Shown here in pieces: positions 47,469-55,849 of a stretch of 64,000 nt of DNA. This DNA comes from an uncultured Bacteroidota bacterium (GTDB lineage: Bacteria; Bacteroidota; Bacteroidia; Chitinophagales; Saprospiraceae): NCBI GenBank assembly GCA_937872515.1, contig CALMSX010000073.1:94866-158865 (forward strand). The letters run 5' to 3'. A program made the position numbers and the translations under genes. How positions within the stretch are numbered: the first letter of the stretch is position 1; each line of letters starts with the position of its first letter. Below the pieces are notes generated by a model, which was not told the DNA's origin, did no database searches, and saw only the letters and a list, made by a program, of their open reading frames with translations.

Positions 47469-47927
47469 TCAATTGATCAATTCTGCCTCGGTCAGGATGT
47501 AGTTGAGCTGCGACAAATCATCTTCATTCAACTTGAGTTTTCCCCGGAACTTTAATTTTTTATCCAATTTGGCTTTGATCTTTTTTTTGCTTTTGATGTC
47601 CATCACCGATTCAGGACCCGCTGCCCCGCAAAAAAAACACTGGGAATAGGGCAGGGCAGAAAGCACCAGGATGTCGGCACCCAACTCCTCAATGGGAATG
47701 GCATAACCTTCAATCTCCACCCACTTATTATCCAATGCCTTCACCTTCGCCCCAAATTTGGGATACAATACATTGAAATCAAACTCTTTGTTGTATTTCT
47801 CATAAAAGGTAACATCACTCAGTGTCTTCCAGGTTATAGGCATCGCCGTCTGGGCTACCATCCCTCCTGAAAAAATGGCCACCAACATGCCCATCAACAA
47901 CACTCCTCTTTGGATTCTTTCATTCAT
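47469..47927 (-). CDS. Secreted CxxC protein, DUF3299-like
   Basis: The 152-residue protein has a signal peptide (GVLLMGMLVAIFSGGMVAQ). The core is a conserved Bacteroidota pattern: VEIEGYAIPIEELGADILVL and LPYSQCFFCGAAGPESVMDI, with a CFFC pair that could bind metal or be redox active. It resembles DUF3299 proteins, whose function is unknown. It is the first gene of a pair with the lipoprotein (5-nt gap). Confidence 0.75.
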   Translation of the reverse strand: MNERIQRGVLLMGMLVAIFSGGMVAQTAMPITWKTLSDVTFYEKYNKEFDFNVLYPKFGAKVKALDNKWVEIEGYAIPIEELGADILVLSALPYSQCFFCGAAGPESVMDIKSKKKIKAKLDKKLKFRGKLKLNEDDLSQLNYILTEAELIN

Positions 47928-48266
47928 ACAGCAAATTTCCCAAATATAACGGGCATTACCAAACCTTTGACCTCATTTACAAAGCCACTTAACACAACTT
48001 TGACATTTACCCAGCATCTCCCACCTTTTAAATTCCTTTCTTCTTAATCCAATTTCTACCCCCTTCCCAATAAATACGCATAAGCTGGATCCTTGATCAT
48101 ACCCAATCATAACCACCCACAATATATCGTATGCAGAGAAAGTAAATTACAGGCATAGCGCATTACCCCAATCCTAAGGCACATTGCCCACAGCGCCCTC
48201 CGCTTTGCGCACTAAGCGAAGCGTATTGACCTAAGGCATGACTGAAAGGTTGCGACATTGGAGCAA

Positions 48267-48290
48267 ATCGAGTGAAAGATTTCACTCGAT
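48267..48290. repeat. Perfect 11-bp inverted repeat
   Basis: ATCGAGTGAAA (48267-48277), GA, TTTCACTCGAT (48280-48290). Confidence 0.9.
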
Positions 48291-48300
48291 AATGAGGGAA

Positions 48301-48320
48301 CCGTGCAATACCTTGCACGG
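48301..48320. repeat. Perfect 8-bp inverted repeat
   Basis: CCGTGCAA (48301-48308), loop TACC, TTGCACGG (48313-48320). Confidence 0.9.
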
Positions 48321-48377
48321 CAACGACCAAATTATTCCAGAAATGTTTTTATTTCAAATAATTGACCTAAGGCACAC

Positions 48378-48407
48378 CGCATTGCGCTTAGCGCTCAGCG
48401 CAATGCG
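48378..48407. repeat. Perfect 11-bp inverted repeat
   Basis: CGCATTGCGCT (48378-48388), 8-nt loop, AGCGCAATGCG (48397-48407). Confidence 0.9.
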
Positions 48408-48418
48408 CAAGCATTGCC

Positions 48419-48435
48419 CAAGCACAAAGTGCTTG
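48419..48435. repeat. Perfect 7-bp inverted repeat
   Basis: CAAGCAC (48419-48425), loop AAA, GTGCTTG (48429-48435). Confidence 0.85.
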
Positions 48436-48484
48436 CATTTTCTCCATTTAGAACATTTTCTTACCTTGGTCCAAAATTGAAACC

Positions 48485-49633
48485 ATGGCGCGTTTAATTT
48501 TGATTTGTTTTGTATGGACCCTCTCCTATGGTAGCAGAGCTCAGCAAGCAGTGGATACATTGATGGCTCAAACCCAGATTTCACTGCTCACCTGTGATCC
48601 GGGCTCAGAAATTTATTCACTATTTGGTCACAGTGCCATTAGGGTAAAAAATCAGGCAAGGGATTTTGATGTCGTTTTTAACTACGGCACCTTCGATTTT
48701 CAAACGCCTAATTTTACCATTAAATTTATGAGGGGCAAGCTGCCCTACCGACTATCGGTGTCGTCTTATGCTGACTTTCTGAAAGAGTATCATTACTTTA
48801 AAAGGGGGGTGAGAGAACAGATCCTGCAAATCAATAGCACGCAAAAGGAAGAACTAATTAAATTTCTTGAGAACAATGCTAAACCCGAAAATGCAGAATA
48901 TAAGTACGATTTTTTCTTCGACAACTGTTCGAGCAGGATCAGAGATGTATTTGAAACTTCTCTCCATTATCCACCTCAATACAGTGGGGAATCCAATCTC
49001 AGCTACCGAGACCTCTTGCACCGCTACCTCCAATCCTGGCCCTGGCTGCGTACCGGTATCGACCTGATCATTGGCAGTAGAGCCGACCAACAGGCCGATG
49101 CCTCAGGTCAAATGTTTTTACCCGATAAATTGCACGACAACCTGGCTTCAGCACAGATCGATGGCGAAAATTTATTGGGAGATACGTATGATGTTTTAAT
49201 TTTTGAGAGAATAAAAGGCAGTTCCTGGTTTTCACCCGATGTGGTCAATTTTATTTTAATGATGGGCATTATCTTTTTAGTATATAAGAAAAAAGACCGC
49301 TATCTGAATACCTGCTTTAATGTATGGTTGGGCTTCGTCTTTTTTGCCGTCTTACTCATTGGCTTTCTGTGGTTTTTTACCGACCACCAGGCCACAAAGG
49401 CAAATTTCAACCTGCTTTGGCTGAATCCCTTGTATCTGGTATTTCTCACAAAAAACAAAGACTGGCAGCGAAGAATTGGGATCTTGCTGGTGGTACTTTT
49501 TATTTTCTGTTACTTTAACCCGCTTACCGGTTGGATTCAACAAGATATGCCTACCAGGCCTTTTTTATGGGGCTTTTTACTATTGTCATATAAAATCAGG
49601 AGCCTTCAACCTTCCAATACAGCCACGAGTTAA
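48485..49633 (+). CDS. DUF4105 (Lnb N-terminal-like) membrane protein
   Basis: The 382-residue protein has a signal peptide (ILICFVWTLSYGSRAQ). The N-terminal DUF4105 domain (about residues 30-170) has ISLLTCDPGSEIYSLFGHSAIRV, VVFNYGTFDFQTPNF and YKYDFFFDNCSSRIRDVF, with conserved His and Cys that look like a papain-type (NlpC/P60-like) site. About four transmembrane segments follow (residues 255-375). The activity is not established. It stands alone, after the hairpin-rich stretch. Confidence 0.85.
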   Translation: MARLILICFVWTLSYGSRAQQAVDTLMAQTQISLLTCDPGSEIYSLFGHSAIRVKNQARDFDVVFNYGTFDFQTPNFTIKFMRGKLPYRLSVSSYADFLKEYHYFKRGVREQILQINSTQKEELIKFLENNAKPENAEYKYDFFFDNCSSRIRDVFETSLHYPPQYSGESNLSYRDLLHRYLQSWPWLRTGIDLIIGSRADQQADASGQMFLPDKLHDNLASAQIDGENLLGDTYDVLIFERIKGSSWFSPDVVNFILMMGIIFLVYKKKDRYLNTCFNVWLGFVFFAVLLIGFLWFFTDHQATKANFNLLWLNPLYLVFLTKNKDWQRRIGILLVVLFIFCYFNPLTGWIQQDMPTRPFLWGFLLLSYKIRSLQPSNTATS

Positions 49634-49684
49634 AATCATCGGCGGAGCTGAAATATTATTCTTTAATTTGCAAAAAAACTCACC

Positions 49685-50392
49685 ATGAATAAAGTGTTTG
49701 CCAACGCAGACGAAGCCATCTTTGATATACCCGACAATGCCACGCTGATGGTAGGGGGCTTTGGTTTGTGCGGAATACCGGAAAACTGTATAACAGCCAT
49801 GGTAAAAAAGGGCATCAAGGGGCTGACTTGTATTTCTAACAACGCCGGGGTTGATAATTTTGGCCTGGGCCTGCTATTACAAAACAGGCAGATCATCAAA
49901 ATGATATCCTCTTATGTTGGAGAAAACGAAGAATTTGAGCGTCAAATGCTGAGTGGTGAGCTGGAGGTGGATCTCATCCCACAAGGCTCGCTGGCCGAGC
50001 GATGCAGGGCAGGAGGCGCCGGTATCCCCGCTTTTTATACACCGGCCGGCTATGGCACTGAAATCGCCTATGGTAAGGAAGTTAAAATATTCAACGGCAA
50101 GCCCCACATCCTGGAATCTGCCTTACAAGCAGATTTTGCCCTGGTCAAGGCCTGGAAAGGTGATACCCTGGGCAATCTGGTGTTTAAAGCAACCGCCCGC
50201 AATTTCAACGAAGTAATGGCAATGGCCGGTAAAATCACCATCGTAGAGGTGGAAGAGTTGGTGCAACCGGGTGAACTGGATCCCAATTTTATCCACGTTC
50301 CCGGCATTTTTGTGCAACGCATTTTTCAGGGTGTCAACTATGAAAAAAGAATCGAACAACGCACCGTTCGCCCCAACCCAACCCCTAACTAA
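49685..50392 (+). CDS. scoA: 3-oxoacid CoA-transferase, subunit A
   Basis: The 235-residue subunit has the CoA-transferase family I signature [14 protein letters not shown] and [33 protein letters not shown], split here at residues about 90-122. It moves CoA from succinyl-CoA to a 3-oxoacid such as acetoacetate, together with subunit B. The last five codons (NPTPN) fall inside a tandem CCCTAA-like repeat that continues past the stop. ScoB follows after 56 nt. Confidence 0.93.
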   Translation: MNKVFANADEAIFDIPDNATLMVGGFGLCGIPENCITAMVKKGIKGLTCISNNAGVDNFGLGLLLQNRQIIKMISSYVGENEEFERQMLSGELEVDLIPQGSLAERCRAGGAGIPAFYTPAGYGTEIAYGKEVKIFNGKPHILESALQADFALVKAWKGDTLGNLVFKATARNFNEVMAMAGKITIVEVEELVQPGELDPNFIHVPGIFVQRIFQGVNYEKRIEQRTVRPNPTPN

Positions 50393-50438
50393 CCCCTAGC
50401 CCCTAACCCCTAGTCCCTAACTAACCCCTAACCCCTAA
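50375..50438. repeat. CCCCTAA-type tandem repeat between scoA and scoB
   Basis: About nine imperfect 6-7-bp units of the type AACCCCT fill nearly the whole gap between the two subunit genes and the last 18 nt of scoA, including its stop codon. The plus strand is C-rich and the minus strand is G-rich. Confidence 0.85.
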
Positions 50439-50448
50439 ATCAGATCCA

Positions 50449-51102
50449 ATGTTAGATAAAACAGGCATAGCAAAAAGAATAGCCCAGGAATTGAGAGACG
50501 GCTGGTACGTCAATCTGGGAATTGGCATTCCTACCCTGGTGGCCAACTATGTGCCGGATGGCATGCAGGTAGAATTTCAATCAGAAAATGGCATCTTAGG
50601 TATGGGCCCTTTTCCCTTTGAAGGGGATGAAGACCCCGATCTGATCAATGCCGGTAAACAAACCGTTACCCTCAAAGCGGGGGCAGCCATCTTTGATTCA
50701 TCCATGAGCTTTGCCATGATCAGAGGCCAGCACATCCAACTTACTGTTTTGGGAGCGATGGAAGTTTCTCACAACGGCGACATTGCCAACTGGAAAATAC
50801 CGGGTAAAATGGTCAAAGGTATGGGAGGCGCCATGGACCTGGTGGCCAGTGCCAACAACATCATCGTTGCTATGATGCACACCGATAAAGCAGGTAATTC
50901 TAAATTACTGCCCCACTGTCAGCTACCCCTTACAGGCGTGAGTTGTGTGAAAAAAGTGGTGACCAACCTGGCGGTCTTGGATATTGAAAACGGTAGTTTT
51001 ATCCTTAGAGAAAGAGCCCCGGGCGTAAGTGTGGAAGAGATTGTGAAAGCTACTGCCGGACAATTAATCGTACCTGATGTGGTACCTGAAATGAAGTTAT
51101 AA
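50449..51102 (+). CDS. scoB: 3-oxoacid CoA-transferase, subunit B
   Basis: The 217-residue subunit has the catalytic-Glu motif VEFQSENGILGMGPFPFEG and the ELRDGWYVNLGIGIPTL opening. Downstream are MEVSHNGDIANWKIPGKMVKGMGGAMDLV motifs (about residues 104-132). It forms the active enzyme with ScoA. A bidirectional terminator lies right after the stop. Confidence 0.94.
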   Translation: MLDKTGIAKRIAQELRDGWYVNLGIGIPTLVANYVPDGMQVEFQSENGILGMGPFPFEGDEDPDLINAGKQTVTLKAGAAIFDSSMSFAMIRGQHIQLTVLGAMEVSHNGDIANWKIPGKMVKGMGGAMDLVASANNIIVAMMHTDKAGNSKLLPHCQLPLTGVSCVKKVVTNLAVLDIENGSFILRERAPGVSVEEIVKATAGQLIVPDVVPEMKL

Positions 51103-51138
51103 AAAAAAACAGGCTTAAATTACTGAGCCTGTTTTTTT
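51103..51138. terminator. Bidirectional terminator shared by scoB and bTHX
   Basis: AAAAAAACAGGCT (51103-51115) pairs perfectly with AGCCTGTTTTTTT (51126-51138). Each strand has a T-run after the stem. The bTHX stop codon lies in the loop, so one arm is coding sequence. Confidence 0.85.
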
Positions 51139-51233
51139 ACCACAACTACCTTTTTGGCTTTGTGTGGCCTTGCCTTTCCGTAAGATCCTGATGAAATTTT
51201 TCCTCTTCTGGATCTTCTGTCTCCTCTACCCAT
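51120..51233 (-). CDS. 30S ribosomal protein bTHX (37 residues)
   Basis: A small minus-strand frame codes for MGRGDRRSRRGKISSGSYGK, then ARPHKAKKVVVVKKQAQ. The MG(K/R)GD(K/R)(K/R)S(K/R)RGKI start, the G-S/T-Y-G motif and the basic tail match the THX family, which binds the head of the small ribosomal subunit. Such proteins are often missed because of their size. A promoter match lies 20 nt upstream, and the 3' end is inside the shared terminator. Confidence 0.92.
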   Translation of the reverse strand: MGRGDRRSRRGKISSGSYGKARPHKAKKVVVVKKQAQ

Positions 51234-51252
51234 GGTTATTTAATTTAGGCTG

Positions 51253-51284
51253 CGAAGGTAAAGAATTTTTTAAATTTATTACAA
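51253..51284 (-). promoter_or_regulatory. Promoter of bTHX
   Basis: On the minus strand TTG (51284-51282), 21 nt, then TACCTTCG (51260-51253), one mismatch from TAnnTTTG. It is very like the tRNA-Gln element TACCTTTG. Confidence 0.55.
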
Positions 51285-51465
51285 TTAATTATCACTTCCT
51301 GCCCTTTATTTTTAAGGCTTAGGGATATAAAAAACAAATTCAATAGCTTACATATTGTACTTTTTTTATCCATTTTAACAATGACGGATGTTTGATAAAA
51401 AAGCAAGATTGATATTCTAATGGCTGATCATTTTGCTGTATCTTTCAACCAAATACTTGTTGATA

Positions 51466-52914
51466 ATGGCTGAAACACCGATTAAAATACATTTTGTTTC
51501 TATGGAATGTTACCCATGCGCCAAAGTGGGAGGATTGGCAGATGTGGTGGGTTCCCTTCCCAAATACCTCAATGCGCAGGGTGGAGAAGTCACCGTTTTT
51601 ATTCCAAAGTACAGGATGAAATGGTTTGAAGGCAAAAATTATGATTATCAACATGTTTCACATTTTTACCTCCACCACGAGCGCATCGACTACGGCATCG
51701 CAGAAGTAGTAGACAGTCAGCTGGGCTTTAAGCTCATGGTCATCGACATCCCGGGTAAGATGGACAGGGATGGTGTCTACGCAGCTTCCAATGGCCACTT
51801 TTTTGGCGACGAAATACAGCGACATCTTTGTTTTCAAAGAGCTTATCTCAATTTTATTGTCAATGCTGAAAACACCCCCGATGTGGTGCATTGCCATGAT
51901 CATCATACGGGCCTCATTCCGTTTATAATGCAAAACTGCGATGGATACAGAAACCTGGCTTCTGTACCGGTCGTTTTTACCATTCACAACGAACGCTACC
52001 AGGGTGTATTTCCATGGACCCTGCACTACTTACTGCCACAATTTGATTCCTGGAAGGCAGGCATGCTCGATTGGTCCAACATGATCAATCCCCTGGCGTC
52101 AGCCATCAAGTGTTCGTGGAAGGTTACCACTGTTTCTCCGAGTTACATGGAGGAATTAAAATACAATTCTGTCGGTTTGGAAGCCCTGTTTATGCAGGAA
52201 AACCACAAGTGTGTTGGCATTTTAAACGGCATCGACAACGAAGTGTGGGATCCTGCTACAGATCCTTATCTGGCCCACCACCTGGAAGCCGATATCGATG
52301 CTTTTAAAGATAAAAACAAAGCCGTGCTTTTGCAAGGCACTCAATTGGATCCGGAATTACCCTTGGTTGCCTTTATTGGTAGATTTGCGGGTGAAAAAGG
52401 AGCTGACCTCCTGCCGGGTATCATTGAAGAATCTCTGCGCCGCGACCTGCCCCTCAATTTTGTGGTGCTCGGTACCGGAGACAAGTGGGTAGAGCACCAG
52501 ATCGGCATCCTGGCTTATCACAGGCCGGATAGGGTAGCAGCCATGATTACTTACAGTGAGGAGGTTTCACATAAAATTTATGCCGGGGCTGATTTTCTGA
52601 TCATGCCTTCAAGGGTAGAACCATGTGGACTCAACCAAATGTACGCCATGCGATATGGTACCATACCCATCGTACACAACCTGGGCGGGTTGAAAGACAG
52701 TGTCAGTTATTTTGATGGTGACAATGGCACCGGACTCAAATTTAACGGGCTCGATTTTTATCACATTTTTGAAGAATTTCAACGCGCACTCTACCTGCAC
52801 GGTGCTAAAAAATTACTTACCACGGCCAGAAACAATGGCATCGCTGCCGACTTCTCCTGGGTAAAAAGTGCAGGCCAATACATGGATATTTACAATGCTG
52901 TAACAGGCAGATAA
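51466..52914 (+). CDS. glgA: Glycogen synthase
   Basis: The 482-residue GT5 enzyme has the ADP-glucose-binding N-terminus (VSMECYPCAKVGGLADVVGS, the K-x-G-G-L motif), HCHDHHTGLIPF and a C-terminal GT-B half with FIGRFAGEKGADLLPGII and MPSRVEPCGLNQMYAMRYGT. It extends glycogen from ADP-glucose in the cytoplasm. I chose the ATG at 51466, matching the family start; 11 codons upstream are unlike it. GlgC follows after 147 nt on the same strand. Confidence 0.93.
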   Translation: MAETPIKIHFVSMECYPCAKVGGLADVVGSLPKYLNAQGGEVTVFIPKYRMKWFEGKNYDYQHVSHFYLHHERIDYGIAEVVDSQLGFKLMVIDIPGKMDRDGVYAASNGHFFGDEIQRHLCFQRAYLNFIVNAENTPDVVHCHDHHTGLIPFIMQNCDGYRNLASVPVVFTIHNERYQGVFPWTLHYLLPQFDSWKAGMLDWSNMINPLASAIKCSWKVTTVSPSYMEELKYNSVGLEALFMQENHKCVGILNGIDNEVWDPATDPYLAHHLEADIDAFKDKNKAVLLQGTQLDPELPLVAFIGRFAGEKGADLLPGIIEESLRRDLPLNFVVLGTGDKWVEHQIGILAYHRPDRVAAMITYSEEVSHKIYAGADFLIMPSRVEPCGLNQMYAMRYGTIPIVHNLGGLKDSVSYFDGDNGTGLKFNGLDFYHIFEEFQRALYLHGAKKLLTTARNNGIAADFSWVKSAGQYMDIYNAVTGR

Positions 52915-53061
52915 ATAAATTAAAAAGTGTGAAATAAATTGAATAATATTGCAAAACAAGAAGCGTTAATGTCACTTTAAATTAGGTAATAGTAATTTTT
53001 AAAAAATATTATTCTGTTTTAAGCCATTAATAGCCTTGTCCACCAAATAAAAAATCAGGAC

Positions 53062-54354
53062 ATGAAACAACAAAGATCGATTACCAGCAGATTCATTTGT
53101 TTAATTCTTGGAGGAGGAGTGGGATCTCGTTTGTATCCGCTTACCAAAGACAGATCAAAACCGGCAGTACCCATCGGGGGCAGATATCGTTTGATCGATA
53201 TTCCCATTTCCAACTGTCTTAATTCCGGCATCAACAAAATTTTTGTGCTTACCCAGTTCAACTCGGCGTCTCTCAACAGGCACATCAAAAACAGTTTTCA
53301 CTTTGATCACTTTACCAATGGTTTTGTGGACATCCTGGCAGCTGAACAAACCTCAGGCAACCTCAACTGGTTTCAGGGTACTGCAGATGCGGTGCGACAA
53401 TCGGTGCGCAACATCACGGTAAGTGATTTTGACTATGTGTTGATTCTCTCTGGCGACCAGCTCTATCAGATGGATTTTGAAATTATGGCCAAGTACCACG
53501 TAGCTCAAAACGCAGATATCACCATTGCCACTATACCGGTCAATGCTGAGGATGCTACTTCGTTTGGCATTATGAAGGTTAATCAGTATGGCTACATTAA
53601 TAGTTTTGTTGAAAAACCACCTTTGGCAGATTTGCCCAAGTGGAAGTCGGCAGTAGATTCCAAACTCATTTCGGAAGGCAGAGAATACCTGGCCTCAATG
53701 GGTATCTATATCTTTAGCAAATCAGTACTTAGGGACTTGTTGGAAAAGTACCCGAATGCAGTAGACTTTGGCAAAGAAATCATCCCTGACTCCCTGCGGA
53801 CCGGACTCAATGTTGCCAGCTACATGTACGATGGGTATTGGACAGACATAGGAGACATCAAGTCATTTTTTGAGGCCAACATTGCCCTGGCCGATGCCAT
53901 ACCTAAGTTCAACTTATTTGACAACGTCAACAAAATATACACCAGGGCACGCCAGCTGCCTCCGTCTAAAATTTCGGGAACCAGCTTTCAAAACTCAATC
54001 ATCTCTGAAGGTTGTATCATCCACGCCAAAAGTGTCATCAATAGTGTAGTAGGCATCAGGGCAAGGATTGGCGACAATTCCATCGTAAAAAATAGCTACC
54101 TAATGGGAAGTGATTATTTTGAAACCTTGGAAGACATGCGAAAAAATGCCATCAACATAGGTATTGGTAGAAACTGCCTGATCGAAAATGCCATCATTGA
54201 CAAAGAAGCCAGGATTGGCGACAATGTGGTGATCAAGGGCAGTCCGGATTTACCCGAAACCGAGACCGACAACTATGTGATCAAAAAAGGCATCGTGGTT
54301 GTCAACAAAGGAGCCCTCATACCCGATGGCACCCGTATTGGTGATGTAAAATAG
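53062..54354 (+). CDS. glgC: Glucose-1-phosphate adenylyltransferase
   Basis: The 430-residue enzyme has a nucleotidyltransferase N-terminus (LILGGGVGSRLYPLTKDRSKPAVPIGGRYRLIDIPISNC, residues about 15-53), WFQGTADAVRQ and LSGDQLYQMD. A C-terminal left-handed beta-helix shows hexapeptide repeats (GCIIHAKSVINSVVGIRARIG). It makes ADP-glucose, the substrate of GlgA. The pair glgA-glgC is a glycogen unit; the branching and debranching genes are elsewhere. Confidence 0.95.
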   Translation: MKQQRSITSRFICLILGGGVGSRLYPLTKDRSKPAVPIGGRYRLIDIPISNCLNSGINKIFVLTQFNSASLNRHIKNSFHFDHFTNGFVDILAAEQTSGNLNWFQGTADAVRQSVRNITVSDFDYVLILSGDQLYQMDFEIMAKYHVAQNADITIATIPVNAEDATSFGIMKVNQYGYINSFVEKPPLADLPKWKSAVDSKLISEGREYLASMGIYIFSKSVLRDLLEKYPNAVDFGKEIIPDSLRTGLNVASYMYDGYWTDIGDIKSFFEANIALADAIPKFNLFDNVNKIYTRARQLPPSKISGTSFQNSIISEGCIIHAKSVINSVVGIRARIGDNSIVKNSYLMGSDYFETLEDMRKNAINIGIGRNCLIENAIIDKEARIGDNVVIKGSPDLPETETDNYVIKKGIVVVNKGALIPDGTRIGDVK

Positions 54355-54373
54355 AATCTGAAAAAGATCTGGC

Positions 54374-54637
54374 TTAGGCCTTCACGAATGAGCTGACCAC
54401 AAATGAATCGTTGTCAGACAAACGGAGGAGGTAGATGCCCGTTTTGAGCGTATCTACACTGATTTTAATGAGGCCTTCATAGGCATCGATGATCTTATTG
54501 GAAATAATTTCCCTGCCCTTGGTATCGATGATGGTATAATAAAGATCAGTGGAAATTTTGGTTATGGTTTTAACGATCAGAAGATCTTTCACAGGATAAG
54601 CAGGTAGGGTTACTGAAGAAATGGTAAGTCTGTCCAT
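54374..54637 (-). CDS. Stand-alone T9SS-type sorting domain (87 residues)
   Basis: The whole 87-residue frame looks like a T9SS C-terminal domain: an opening like LPAYPVKDLLIVKT (compare YPNPVKDxLxI), a central YYTIIDTKGREIISNKI, and TLKTGIYLLRLSDNDSF before the final FVVSSFVKA. There is no signal peptide or passenger. It may be the 3' remnant of a lost cargo gene, or a real small protein. It converges with glgC (19-nt gap). No promoter is clear in the 170-nt gap upstream. Confidence 0.6.
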   Translation of the reverse strand: MDRLTISSVTLPAYPVKDLLIVKTITKISTDLYYTIIDTKGREIISNKIIDAYEGLIKISVDTLKTGIYLLRLSDNDSFVVSSFVKA

Positions 54638-54807
54638 AATGCTTATATTTTTAAATTCTGATTGTACTAATAACTGTAAATATCACCTCTTTGTTGTATA
54701 AAATAAAATGTTTAATAAATTTTAACATTTCATATTTTCTTTGTCATTTGAAAGATTTTAAAAACAATAATTGCGAACATTGAGCAAAATTTAAAAAATA
54801 TTATTTT

Positions 54808-55758
54808 ATGAAAATAGTCTTTTTAGATGGTTATACCACGTCACCCGGTGATATTGATGACTCATGTTTGCAGCTTCTCGGAAATTACCAAATGTATGAC
54901 CGAACAACCCTTGATCAACTGGAAGAAAGGGCGGCTGAAGCTGAAGTACTGATTACCAACAAGTTTGTCATTGACCACAATTCTCTTGCCAAATTGCCCA
55001 AGGTACAATACATCGTGGTGGCTGCCACGGGATACAACAACATTGATATCAAACCTGTCAGGGAAAAAGGCATAAAGGTCAGCAATGTAAAGTCCTATTC
55101 TACCTCCTCTGTGGTACAACAGGCATTTGCGTCCCTCTTGTCAGTACTCAACAGACCGACTCATTACTTTGAGGCTGTTCGCAAATCTAGATGGGAAAAC
55201 AGCATTGATTTTTGTTTTTATGACCATTCCATCAGAGAGTTAAGCGGCCTTACCCTTGGCATTATTGGCCCCGGACAGATTGGAAAAAAAATGGCTGAGC
55301 TGGGCCACGCCTTTGGCATGAAAGTCTTACTCTATTCCCGGTCAGGAGTATCTCTTCCTTTTGCAGAGACCTCTCATTTATTGCCCCATGTTCTGGCTTC
55401 GGCAGATGTGGTTTCTCTCCATGTGCCCCTATCCGATGATACACGCGAAATGATCAATGCCGATAGTTTGGCGTTGATGAAAAACAATGCCATCCTCATC
55501 AATACCGGGAGAGGGGCCCTTATCCGCGAAAGTGAGCTGGCAGATCATTTAAAAACCCATCCCGCTTTTACAGCCATTTTAGATGTCCTTACGTCAGAAC
55601 CACCTCAGGCCCATCATCCTTTAATCGCTCTGCCCAATTGTTACATTACACCCCACATTGCCTGGGCATCGGCTAAGGCGCGCCAAAATCTGGTCAATGG
55701 CATTGCCCAAAACATTGAGGCTTATTTGAGGGGCGAATGGATCAATGCCATTTATTAA
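54808..55758 (+). CDS. D-2-hydroxyacid dehydrogenase
   Basis: The 316-residue NAD-dependent enzyme has the Rossmann motif LGIIGPGQIGKKMAELGHAF and the catalytic residues Arg in INTGRGALIRESEL, Glu in LDVLTSEPP and His in YITPHIAWAS. The family reduces hydroxypyruvate, glyoxylate or similar 2-oxoacids. NAD preference is suggested by the loop after the Rossmann strand, but the substrate is not clear. It is probably a single-gene unit. Confidence 0.9.
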   Translation: MKIVFLDGYTTSPGDIDDSCLQLLGNYQMYDRTTLDQLEERAAEAEVLITNKFVIDHNSLAKLPKVQYIVVAATGYNNIDIKPVREKGIKVSNVKSYSTSSVVQQAFASLLSVLNRPTHYFEAVRKSRWENSIDFCFYDHSIRELSGLTLGIIGPGQIGKKMAELGHAFGMKVLLYSRSGVSLPFAETSHLLPHVLASADVVSLHVPLSDDTREMINADSLALMKNNAILINTGRGALIRESELADHLKTHPAFTAILDVLTSEPPQAHHPLIALPNCYITPHIAWASAKARQNLVNGIAQNIEAYLRGEWINAIY

Positions 55759-55811
55759 AACAATACTTACCGCGGGGAGGTCCTTATCCCCAATTACTGG
55801 TCAAACTTACC

Positions 55812-55819
55812 TAACTTTG
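55812..55819 (+). promoter_or_regulatory. -7 promoter element upstream of the FkbM-type gene
   Basis: TAACTTTG matches TAnnTTTG and lies 30 nt before the ATG at 55850. No -33 TTG is at the usual distance. Confidence 0.4.
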
Positions 55820-55849
55820 CCCCCGGTTAGCCCACTTAAAAATTGAACC

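Larger units (their letters stand above)
48225..48374. repeat. 14-bp direct repeat ATTGACCTAAGGCA flanking two hairpins
   Basis: Exact copies stand at 48225-48238 and 48361-48374, 136 bp apart. A partial third copy, CCTAAGGCA, is at 48173-48181. The two full copies enclose the hairpins at 48267-48290 and 48301-48320. Confidence 0.85.
47928..48484. other. 557-nt non-coding stretch with a hairpin cluster
   Basis: No convincing gene is present. 47928-48160 is AT-rich and unremarkable. From about 48170 to 48437 lie four near-perfect inverted repeats and two copies of a 14-bp direct repeat (listed separately). An open frame from 48238 to 48480 merely reads through the hairpins. Confidence 0.7.

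Noticed and set aside
48238..48480. 80-residue reading frame in the hairpin region
   Set aside because: It simply reads through four inverted repeats, has no start signal or family, and its composition follows the palindromes.
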